Source: Henricia sp. BOLD:AAB3569 (lineage: Eukaryota > Echinodermata > Asteroidea > Spinulosida > Echinasteridae). Taken from it: a DNA stretch of 64,000 nt. This document shows, one piece after another, positions 12,108-24,200 of this stretch. Positions within the stretch are counted from its first letter, which is position 1; the number at the start of each line of letters is the position of its first letter. Made by a program: the position numbers and the translations under genes. Location: the NCBI GenBank assembly GCA_037783545.1, contig JBBELK010000366.1:310001-374000 (forward strand). Reading direction: 5' to 3'. The notes below the pieces were generated by a model. It ran no database searches, was not told where the DNA came from, and saw nothing but the letters and a program-made list of their open reading frames with translations.

Positions 12108-12205
12108 ATGCCAAGTTCGATTTGCAGGTCCACGCAGGCCATGTCTTTGTCATCATCAGTCATGTCAGTTGCGCCACCAAACATGCCAAAGGAGAAGAAG
12201 AGACG
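12108..12205 (+). CDS. HIF1A: HIF-alpha exon 1, start codon and basic leader
   Basis: The exon ends in a short lysine/arginine-rich peptide (MPKEKKR) followed by CG and a gtaatt donor. Joined to the G that opens exon 2 it makes Arg and runs straight into the basic region ([15 protein letters not shown]), which resembles the leader before the basic region of insect sima. The in-frame stop TGA at 12072 limits the 5' side. Four in-frame ATGs follow, at 12108, 12141, 12162 and 12183. Those at 12108 and 12183 have A at -3. The residues between them are Ser-rich ([15 protein letters not shown]). I used the most upstream ATG; the true start could be any of the four. It lies 5 kb upstream of exon 2. 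Confidence 0.72.
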
Positions 12206-15200
12206 GTAATTTGTGGATGTTTATTTAGGAAAGAATTTACAAGTCGGACGTCACATAAGCCCTCATATCATGCACTAAACTAAGCCTAGGCCTATGGGAC
12301 AACTGAACTCGGAAATATTCTAAGTTTTTCCTAGTAAATTCTTCATATTTTTTCCCCTCAAAATTTTAGTTTCTTCATTAGATTTGCACTGACTTATTGA
12401 TGTATAATAAATCATTGTAAGTCAAAATTAGTGACGTCCGAGTAGGCCTAAATTCTTACCTTTATTTAGTTTGGGATTTAAATTGCCTTGAACATTTTCT
12501 ATTTTGTTGGTATTTTTTTCGTATATACATTGAACAAAGATTTTAAGGAAATTACCTCGCGGGTCATTCCATGTCAAATCAACCAAATTTCAGAAAAGTT
12601 CCCAACTGACCCTCTCAGATTGTCATGAAACTTTGTCAAACTGTTCCACTATGGCAAAAATGAGCACGCACCAAAAATTTATTTCATACTCCATACCGTT
12701 TCCGAGGTACGGCCTCGTGAAATTTGCTCAAACCTCCCCTTTTTAAAACTCCGCCCCTGCGTCGCATTGCGAAAACGCGTCGCTGTGCTATTTTTCCAAC
12801 TTTAAGAGCAAATAATTTGAAAACGATACCAGCTATAAGACTGAAAATTTGTATGCCTACTAACTTTTGGCCCTAGATTCATAATATGGCCTTAAATAAT
12901 AGATATCTCATCTAACTTTTAAGTTAATTGCCCCCAAAGTAGGCACTTTATTCAACCAAGAGTGACTTTTGACGATTTTCGGGGTCACCCTGTGACCACA
13001 TCAGGGGTCACACTGATAACAAATCTCGGATAAATCATCTTTAGGTATATCTCTATCACCAAAATCAAATCTGAGCTAAATAAACTATTTATATAGGATT
13101 GGCACTCCACCAAAGTTGGGTTCAGGTGAGAACAAATCCAAAAACACCCCCTCCGTCATACGCGTGGACCCCCCCTGTGGACAGTTAATTTTTAATATTT
13201 TTTTTTTAATTAGCTGAACATGTATATTAGGTCTACCTATATACCAAGTTTCAGCTTTGGTACTCATTTCCTTCATGGTCAGGTTGCATTTTGAAAATTA
13301 CACAATTTTGCACATGTTTGGTGACCTAAATTTGACTTACATGTAGATGGGCATTTATAAACAAAATTACCATGCATTTACTCCAGGGACTAGCTTCCAG
13401 AATACTCAGTTGCAGTAGTTTACTTGAAAAATGCTGGTAGTTTGGCTTGAATGATATTGAAGGCTGTTTTAGATAACTTGTATTGACGGCCCCCTTGTCC
13501 CTGCAGTTCTGGAGCACTGATGGTACATACATGTATCACATCCTCAAATGGTATCCAACACTCATTGCGGGAGCCGTGTGGCCAGGACAGTGTATTTGAG
13601 CTCTTTGATCTTCCCATGAACTTCACATAGACATCATTTTGTTCTTCTAACCTCTCAACAATTGTGCCAATGTACCATTCATTGTCATACATGCAAGCAA
13701 TGTATTGACCTGGTTGGTACTCTGTTGCGTCAGTACTTTGATCAGTTTCTGCATGATTTCCAATAGAAACAATCGTATAAACGTTGTCGTCAGAGAGTCG
13801 CCGCATATTAATTTTCATCTTTCCATCACCCTCAGGTACAAAACTATGATGTGATCGAGTACCTGATATACATGTAGTCTTTGATGAGGAGAATCGATCA
13901 GCTAACTTGTACTTTTCTTCATTAGCTTTGACATCATCATTACTGACATAAAAGAACTTGATGCCATTGATGTTTTTATCAGCCCATGTAAACATCTGCA
14001 GTGGTGTCAGAATCTGTTCATTCTTGATAGCCTGCATATATACTGCTTTTATCAAGAAGCAGCTTCCAAGCAAAGGCAAGTTAGTATTTTTCAGTGATGG
14101 GGCAGCCAGCCAATACAAAAATCACAAGAACTTATCGAACCTTTGCTACCATGTACATGTATCCGACCATGTACTTGAAGCCGAATGGCATTTTTTTGCC
14201 ACCAACCATGGGAAGAGTCCATGTGATGGGTTGGGTGGCACCACAAAGAGGCTGGTGGCAAGAGCCAGTTTGCAGGCTACCAAGAATGAACAGATTCTGA
14301 CACCACTGCAGATGTTTACATGGGCCGATAAAAACATCAATGGCATCAAGTTCTTTTATGTCAGTAATGATGATGTCAAAGCTAATGAAGAAAAGTACAA
14401 GTTAGCTGATCGATTCTCCTCATCGAAGAGTAAGACTATATCAGGTATTCGATCACATCATAGTTTTAGTTTTGTACCTGAGGGTGATGGAGAGGGTGAT
14501 GAAAATTAATATGCGGCGACTCTCTGACGACAACGTTTATACGATTGTTTCTATTGGAGATCATGCAGAAACTGATCAAAGTACTGACGCAACAGAGTAC
14601 CAACCAGGTCAATACATTGCTTGCATGTATGACAATGAATGGTACATTGGCACAATTGTTGAGAGGTCAGAAGAACAAATAGATGTCTATGTGAAGTTCA
14701 TGGGAAGATCAAAGAGCTAAAATACACTGTCCTGGCCACACGGCTCCCGCAATGAGTGTTGGATACCATTTGAGGATGTGATACATGTACATGTATGTAC
14801 CATCAGTGCTCCAGAACTGCAGGGACAAGGGGGCCGTCAATACAAGTTATCTAAAACAGACTTTAATATCATTCAAGCCAAACTACCAGCATTTATCAAG
14901 TAAACTACTGCAACTGAGTATTCTGGAAGCTAGTCCCTGGAGTAAATGCATGGTAATTTTGTTTATAAATGCCCATCTAAGTCAAATTTAGGTCACCAAA
15001 CATGTGCAAAATTGTGTAATTTTTAAAATGCAACCTGACCATGAAGGAAATGAGTACCAAAGCTGAAACTTGGTATATACAGGTAGACCTAATGTACATG
15101 TTCAGCTAATTAAAAAAAAAATAAAAAAAATTAACTGTCCACAGGGGAGTCCACAGGGGAGTCCACGCGTATGACGGAGGGGGTGTTTTTGGATTTGTTC

Positions 15201-18200
15201 TCACCTGAACCCAACTTTGGTGGAGTGCCAATCCTATATAAATAGTTTATTTAGCTCAGATTTGATTTTGGTGATAGAGATGCACCTATAGATGATTTAT
15301 CTGAGATTTTGTATCCGTGTGACCCCTGATGTGGTCACAGGGTGACCCCGAAAATCGTCAAAAGTCACTCTTGGTTGAATAAAGTGCCTACTTTGGGGGC
15401 AATTAACTTAAAAGTTAGATGAGATATCTATTATTTAAGGCAATATTATGAATCTAGGGCCAAAAGTTAGTAGGCATACAAATTTTCAGCCTTATAGCTG
15501 GTATCGTTATCAAATTATTTGCTCTTAAAGTTTGAAAAATAGCACGGCGACGCGTTTTTGCGACGCGGCGCGTGGGCGGAGTTCAAAAAAGGGGAGGTTT
15601 GAGCAAATTTCACGAGGCCGTATCTCGGAAACGGTATGGAGTATGAAATTAATTTTTGGTGTGTGTTCATTTTTGCCATAGTGGAACAGTTTGACAAAGT
15701 TTCATGAAAATCTGAGAGGGTCTGTTGGGGACCTCTGGTTGATTTGACATGGACTGGAATCGACAGATAATGTAATTTTAAGATATAGGCCTACTTCCCA
15801 CTTGCACTTTTGTCGCAAACGTTGCCTTTCTGTAGAAAAATCACATTTTGCATTCAGTTAGTGCACAAGATAACCATTCACGCGAGCGCGCAGCGCCCTC
15901 TGATGTAAAGTGATGTAAAATGATGTAAAGTTTATCTCTGTATACTTTTAGAAGGTTAAAAGTGTTGTTTTTGACGTTTATATTGGGACGTTATCATTTT
16001 CTAGTAACACTTTTAGTCCCTTAACATTTTAACCCCATTCGCCGTGTGGAACATTCTTACATGCCCTCAAGAGTCCAAATACCCGTGTGAAAATTATTAC
16101 CGTAAATTCCAAATCAGACATTTAAAAGCACACCATGGAGGTCCTTGTAATCTCAAGACTTCTGTACTCTTGTCGTTCTTTTTCCATGATGACTCAAACA
16201 TCAAAAAAGGATAAAAGGGAGCAAAATTTGGAGTAAAATCGAAAATTTTCAGCCAGCGTGGTACCACAGACTTCATGCTAGGCCGCGTCAAAAAGAAAGT
16301 AGTTCCGCTAACGCGGATGAATTTTGTTTACACTATTTTAAGCCTAAACTGGTCTCCTGTCTATGTGCGCTACGCTGCTCTCGCTCATATACAACGCGTG
16401 GGGAAGTAAATACAGTTACTGGCAAATTTTCCCTTTAAAAAAATGGTTAATACTAGTGTTAATAGTGAGTTTCGAACATTGCAAAACAACACGCAAATGC
16501 ATGAACTGAAATGTAAGAACAAATGACAAAATAAAATAATTTTCCTACCTACCTACCTGGATTTTGTTTAGGACGTTACCGTAAATGCACAATTTATTTT
16601 GTTTGGCCTAACCACAAGAGGGTTGTGTCGGTCTCGCTATTCGCTGATTGGCTGTGAGTTGTGGCTAGTGAGCCCCACAGCCCGCCCTCTTGTGGTTATT
16701 GCATTGCATTGTTTACCAGGTAACACTTGTGTCAAAAACACAAATTCGCCACGTTTTACGAGTTAAGCGGCCGAGAGCTCCGCTCCCCTGCGAAATCCCA
16801 TTCGTTTGTACACGATCAAACTTGGTGCTCCTGTGCAGTGTACTAGAATTCCGTTTCATCATGCACTGCCTGCCGACTGCGCGCAGGGGGAACCGTAAAG
16901 GCAGGTATTGCAAAGTTTGTTAAAGAAGAGTAAACTGGAGACTACATTTAATGTACATTGTGTAAAGACCAAAATTATGAAAGTCGTTGGATCTGGTAAA
17001 TCTAAAGCATACGTCGGTAAGGAGTACATACCGGTACATGTACCGTATCGTACGTCAAGAGATACGGTAGATGTAGAATCTATGGATGAACAGAGCTTGA
17101 ATTTATAAATAAAATGAATTCTTAGACATGTTAGAAGCTACATGTACATGTAAGTTACATGTACAGTGTACACACGTAGTAATAGTTGAATTTCTTTCTT
17201 TTCAAACATTTTCCACAGGAATTCTGAGAAAAGGAAGTTGAAATCCCGAAATGCTGCCCGGACTAGACGGGAGAAGGAAACATCCATTTTCTATGATGTT
17301 GCCCATGAGCTACCAATGCCACACAACATTTGTGCTCAGCTGGATAAAGCAAGCATCATGAGGTTACTCCTCAGTTACCTCAGGATTAGAAAAATCCTTC
17401 CAACAGGTACATGTTGACATGTAGCTCTATCTGTCCACATGCCAACAGAACAAAAGGTGTTTTTTTGCAGAACATTTGATAAATTGAAAATAGTGGCAAA
17501 CTATGCTTCGAGCGTTAAAGAACATTTATGAAATGTTATTTTGGTACTTTCGTCTTATCTTTCCACTCAGCGATCAAGTCCGAGCTGATGCACATTGATG
17601 AAGACATCCCCCTCACAACAGAACAACTCATTGACAGCTATTACCTGAAAGCCCTTGATGGATTTGCTTTGATGCTGTCGGAAGACGGTGATGTAATCTT
17701 TATTTCAGACAATGTCTCTCAGTACATGGGTCTCAAGCAGGTGAGATATAGTGATGTTAAAGGAATACACCTTCTTTGTTGGGCTATTTTGGGCTCGAAA
17801 TAGACCCATACATTATTCTGAAGCGCATTCGAGAGTAAATTAGATATATCCTGAAAAGACGCCATCAAATTTAGCAGTTTTTGAGCACTTTTGAAAAATC
17901 CAAGGTCACGTGACTTTTCGGAACCAAATTCTGGTTCCGAAAAGTCACGTGGTCTTGTGAGTTAGTTGTATTTCCAGCCGTATAAAAGTTTGTTACTGCA
18001 GAACTGCACTAAATTCAACTCTGATTTCCCCCCAATATTTATAAGTAATTCACAAAAGAGAGACTATTTATACAGGTATGAAACAAAGTTAAACATAAGT
18101 ATGAAAATTCTAACATAATTGTTTGTTTCGAGAGTCCGGAGAACGGGAGCGAGCGCGTGCTACGGCAGGCTACCGTGGAGTGTAGAAATTTGCCCCGCAA

Positions 18201-21200
18201 ATAGCCTGAGTGCACACACACACACACGGCCGGGCGTGTTGCTTCGGTGCACGTACGTTCGTGAAGAAAAAACATGATGCCAACTCCTCAAAAGAAAACG
18301 GAAATTCCTATTCGGTCGTCCGGGCTGTCCAGTGAAATCGTGAGCAGAAAATTGGAGATATCCTGAGCAGGAGAAGAGCGAATCGTTTGTGACAAAGTCG
18401 TGAGGCTCTCGCGTAATTGCAACGGCTGGTAAAGCGTATAACCCGTCTTTTGACCGTTTTCGTTATTTTTGCACTTCTTTAGTAAATTACGGGATATTTT
18501 GATGAAATGTTTTCGCAACGACCATCAAAAAAGTATTGTCAATGCTGCTACATTACTAAATCATGTAAACAGTAGGCAGGTGTGTACCTTTTAAACAGGA
18601 GAAGTACCGGTATATCTACATGTACATGTAAGAAGCAAGACATTGTGCTGAACAAATGCAACACAAGGAAATACATGTAGGACCCACCGAAAAGCGGATA
18701 TGAACTGGCTTACATGTACCCCGGTATGTGCGTCGCTATTTTGTCTGAAAACTGGACAAAGAATGATGTTTTTGCATGCAACTTTTTTGTCTATTGCCAT
18801 AGGAATGCATGAAGGACTATCACTTGTATGCAGAAACTTTGACCAGTTCTCGGACAAAATGGCGGCACCCATATTATAAGGCATCGCTGCAATTGCCATT
18901 CCTTGTAAAGCATGTTTTATGCTTTTCAATGTTTCATATTTCTTGTTCTTTGTATTATAATATTGTAACCAGCTATACTAGTTTGATACAATGTTATTTC
19001 TTTCTTGATTATATGTACATGTACGTATGTAATTCTACTTTAAACATTGTTATTCAACAATTCACATTACAAGTTTTGTCACAAGCATTATGACAAGCTT
19101 GGTCACAAGTAATCCAGGGGAATTTTGCTAGACATAGTGAACAATTTCTCCTGTATCACCATTGCAAAATATGATGCCTTTTGTACAATCTGTGACTTTT
19201 GAAAATGCTTCGCAGTTTAGAATTTAGAATGAAGATTTTTAAAAACATCTTTGGTCAATTTCACAAAATGCTAGCATTCATCCTGGAGAGGTTTACTACT
19301 ACATGTACATGTACCGGTAGGTTTGGGCTACTGCAGCATTTTCGGAGTCAACTCCGATAAAAAAAAAAAAAAATCCACTCGGAATCGATTCCATTCTATC
19401 ACAGGAAAACGTGAAATACATGTATACTTGGCTTGTTTAAGTCCGTGTATATTGACGAAACTACATGTACATGTACATCTTGTGCAGAAGACAACCCAAT
19501 TACAGGCATTGAGCGGCACTAAACGTCCTTGAAGTGATGATGGCCTGTGCCACACACTTGTTCCTAATAATGCGGAAATTATCAGAGGCTGAAAGATCTT
19601 CCACATTCGTAATGATGTATTTGACCTGACACAGGGTTTCTCCAGATAAATTGAATATTCTTCTGAAAGCCATCATCCTGTGTGATAGTTTTATTTCTTA
19701 CTAAGGCCAAAAAAAATAATAGTTCTGCTTCCGGTTTCCCGACCGACCCTATTTTTAGGCTGCGACCCTATTTTTTTTATCGGAAAAAAAAATGACAAAA
19801 TGGAAAAAAAAACAAAAACAAAAAAAGAAAAACGCAGGTGCCTCCATATGATTGTGCACAAAAAAAATTTGCAAAAAAAAAAAAATTCCCTACCTACCTA
19901 CCCTATTTTGAAATGCCATGTAATCGGAAGCAGAACTATTTTTTTGTTTGGCCTAAGAAATACTTAAGATTACTTAAGATTACTTAGTAAGAAATAAAAC
20001 GATCACACAGGATGATGGCTTTCAGAAGAATATTCAATTTACCTGAATGATCTTCCAAAAGTCGAGTATTTAGGCTTCAGAATTGCTAAATAATTTGTGG
20101 AATTTGTAAGCTACATGTATCACTGGGAATTGAATCTAGATGAAGGGGAATCAATTCCTCAAAAATCTGGCATCGCGACTCTGATTTCAAAGTGAAATAG
20201 GCTTTTGAACACTGCCATACGTATAATATTTAAAATGTAAACTTACACCGTGGGCTTTCAAGCTACGCATACATGTATAACTGATTTTTGCGACATAACA
20301 TTCCTTTTCCATAGTATAGTCATGATAGTGGGTCAGAGATAGTGTCAGTAATTACAGAAATCAATACAATGTCCTGTATTTTGTTTTTACCTGGGGTGCC
20401 TACATTGTCAAGTGGATGCCATGCATGACCAGAGTTTGTCAAAAACTACCCTAAGCCGTAATTTCCACAGTCTGAAAATGTGCTCCTTAACAAGTACATG
20501 TACATCTACATCTATAGACGTTCTGCAAAATGCATAGGTATGTAGACCTACATTGCACAGTACATGTATGTATGTATACATGTATGTATGCACATTGATA
20601 CTGTTTTCCGCCAACTCGAAGGTCTGCAGGTGAAAGTAATTGAGCCAAAAACAAAACATTTTATCATCCCCAGTCCTCTCAAAGACCTTAATTACGTATA
20701 TCTGGAAAAGGACTTTTTTGAAAAGCACATTTTCCATTTTTTGTGTACAGGCATGTAATCACGATATGTACCGGTACAGCGCCCGATTGTAAAAAAACCC
20801 CAAACTTTTACATACATGTACGCGGATTTCTGGTCACGAATGGCATCCGGTCGTTAATGGCCGGTAGCTCCTTCCAGGTGTTTTTAATATAACAAAAAAT
20901 GTTGCATATTCTTCCTAGATTGACCTGATGGGACAGAGCATCTACGACTTCTCTCATCCCTGTGACCATGAAGAGATCAAGGAACATCTCTCAGACCACC
21001 CCTGGCTGATGAGTCAGTTGAATGGCTGCAAGACATCCAAGCGAATACCTGAGGAGAGACACAGCTTTTTGATGAGGATGAAATGCCCTCTCACCTCCAA
21101 GGGCAAGATTGTCACACTTAAAACTGCCGCATACAAGGTACATGTACACTGTACTTAGGGAAGCATAAGTCTGTTTTCAATACTGGAGGGACTTTTTCAC

Positions 21201-24200
21201 CAGGATCATAACTCTGTGCAACGCCAGTTATCTTTTCTCAAAACAAAAGAAATATCTTAAACAGCTAGTTTCCCCCGTCCACATTTTTAAAGTTTTCCTG
21301 TTTGTCATGGAGGTGTATGTGTCTACAACACCATCACAACTTGTTTTCCAAAAAAAATCGACGGCCTTTTGCTTAAAACGCAAAGCAGTTCCGACCCTCT
21401 TCACCCGAAATTCTGAAACGCTCGAGGTCACTTGGTTTGTTTATAAACAGGGTTTGACGTCATCCTGAGAAGAACACAAAACTGCCTGTGCAGTATTGAA
21501 TGGAAAATACACGGAGTGAATGTTCATCATGCCTGTTTTGTCCTTGTAATTCAAAATACAAACGTGAAAAACACACTGTAATATGACAATAATCTACTAT
21601 CACGTGTTTTGTGAAAAAAAACGGTGAAATTGTGGCTCACAATGAAGCTCTTTTGAAGTAATTGCGAAGGGTGGTTTTGTCACGGAAATGAACAGCATTC
21701 ACAGCGGTCTGTGTACAGCAATGGGAATGGTCCCTGCGGGCCGTAGTTCCCACGTGTTTGAACATCGGCCGGTACAAGTTAGAAAGAGCGACTCATTTTT
21801 ATTTCTCTTGGTAACAAAAAAGAAAATCTTTCTGCTTCTTTTTTTTTCATGGTGTCTGGTAAAGCATACAACCACACAACTACTGGGTACATCTCTGGCT
21901 TTTTGCACGAGAAAAATTCTTCACAAAAAACACCATCGAACAGAGACGTTTTTTTACGTGTAAACGTATAGAACTACCGACCGTGTTTACTCGTGTTTCT
22001 CGGGATTGCGTCACGGGGTCATGCGCATATCATTAATACATAATGAGCATTTCAGAAATCGCTAAAATTTAATTTTCGAAAACCGCACTTTTGCTTGCGA
22101 TTTATCCACTGAAAACAGACAATTTGAAATAAACAGCGGTGTAAGTCGGCTGGAGGGATATGTCGACTATCGAAAAAGGTGCAAATGCTGGATTTTTCGT
22201 CAAGGGGGATTCTAGCTCTTTAAGACAGATCTAAAGAGTTAACTTTAGCAACAAATAGTGCGACAACATACCTTTCTGAAAACCCTGTGTACAAATTTCC
22301 TATTTAACGTATGTAACATAGGACACATACTTTGTGACATTTTTTGGTGTCCTTGTTACATACGGTATATTGGAAATTTGCACACAGGGCTTTCAGGAAA
22401 GTATGTTGTGGCACTATTCGTTATTTCGTTGCAGTTCTTTAGCTGAAGTTATCTCTTCAGATCTATCTTAAGATATTTCTTTTGTTTTGAGAGAAGATGA
22501 ATGACATTGTACAGAGATATAATCCTGGAGGAAAAGGTCTCTCTAGTATTGAAAACAGACGCCGGGATTATTTTTGACAAAAAATGCAAATGTGATTGGC
22601 CAAAAGTTAAAACCAGGTTAAGCACCACAAATACTGACTCTTTAAGAGTGAATTTGCATTAATTGTATGAATCTTCTCACTGCATGTACTTTGCAACATG
22701 TACTTTGCAACATGTACATGTACATGTACTTTGCAACATGTACTTTGCAACACTCCGAGGTAAGGATGGCTCGTCAATACACCTCGAACAAATTTGTGCC
22801 ACGAATTTCAACGCTTTTTGCAGATGATATTGTTGTAATTTTTGAAACTGTAAAATTAAAACTAGAGAATAGACACAATTCTTACATGGCCTGGTATGTA
22901 CTCGGAATGTAATAAAGAAATTACCATAAACAACTTCATAGTTTTTATCTACATGTACATTTGAAAAAGTCACAAAAGTCTACGCTTTAGTGTGGACAAA
23001 CCCATCTACATGTATCTTCGAAAGGACTAAGCAAGTAAAAATTAAGAAATATGGCCCAAGTTTGTTTAGTTTTATGTTTGTTTCTATCTTGGCAAACCTC
23101 AGGTTGTCTCCTGCAATGGTATTCTTAAGGTGGCACCCTCCTTTGTAACTCCCAGCGGCTACCGCCTGCCTCAGTTCAGCTGCCTGTCACTCATAGCCAT
23201 GCCCATTCACCACCCAGCCAATATTGAGATTCCCATGGACAAACAGACGTTTCTGACAAGACACAGCATGGATATGAAGTTCACCTACTGCGACAGCAGG
23301 TAACTTTAAAGCCTTGTTGCAATGCAGTTCTTTCACAATGCAAATCTGTTCACACTTCGGCCCTTCTACTCATATCAATACAGCGGGCCCCGTCCACCCG
23401 GTCGTTAATGGGTACCTGGTGCTTGCACTGGGGAAGGAAACTGCAGACCCGAGCAGTAGTCGGCTTTACTACACCTCATAAATATTCATAAGCAAATTGG
23501 AGCGCGTCATTGGCTGATTCAGACGCGCGATTGGGAAGTAAAAATGCTACGCGCCAAGGTGACGTCAGCCCGGTGAGTATCCAACTGGCTGCCGTGCGGT
23601 AGTTTTTTCTATTAGCACCAAAAATTCCCTCTGGAACCCGCCTCGTAAAAAATGTATTGGAATCTTCACGGAACCAGACTAATTCAACGCTATTGCCATG
23701 GTACGAACCTCTGCAGCTCATAAACAACAATGGCAACATTTCTGAGTTTGGATTACGACAAAATAATCGTTTGTTGTCATTGTATACTGGCCTTGACTCT
23801 GTTATTTTGTCAATTTGCTCATGAAAATTTCTGAGGTGTAGTAAAACAAATACAGCATGGTTTATTTCTGGAAAGTAGTGGGAATTACTGGTCCCTTGGT
23901 GTAGGTCAGCTTGACTACCTCCCTCCGCTTCGCGTCGTGAGGTAGTCAAGCTGACCTACACCTCGGGACCAGTAATTCCCACTACTTCCCCTCAAACCAT
24001 GCTGTATTTGTATACTATCGCCGGGCTAAATGCAGGCTTAAAAGCCAAGAAGTCGGGAGATGAGCGCCCGGAGCAAAGCGTGGATACCGCGCATGCCCTT
24101 TCCTTTTCCTTTTCCTTACCTAGTGGACAAGGTCAACTCTTTTGCTGAGCATTTTGCTGCCAACTCAACACTTGAACACAAAAAACTCTGAATATTTGCA

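Larger units (their letters stand above)
12566..15757. mobile_element. 3.2 kb palindromic element in HIF intron 1
   Basis: The left arm 12566-14036 and right arm 14271-15757 (about 1.47 kb each) are near-identical reverse complements around a 234 bp loop. Ends: atgtcaaatcaacca at the left, tggttgatttgacat at the right. Arm differences are few, for example a duplicated cacaggggagtc in the right arm near 15140 and small substitutions. Each arm carries the end of the same protein gene facing outward. No exact target duplication could be fixed. The near-identity argues for recent origin or ongoing arm-to-arm gene conversion. Confidence 0.9.

Noticed and set aside
22667-22912. [10 protein letters not shown] peptide resembling a reverse transcriptase YADD box (also at 51280-51477)
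   Set aside because: Only about ten residues match and no flanking RT motifs exist in any frame; the nucleotide repeat shared by the two sites explains the similarity.
23476-23949. 157-codon minus-strand open frame in HIF intron 5
   Set aside because: Overlaps a hairpin repeat and has no recognisable motif; likely chance.
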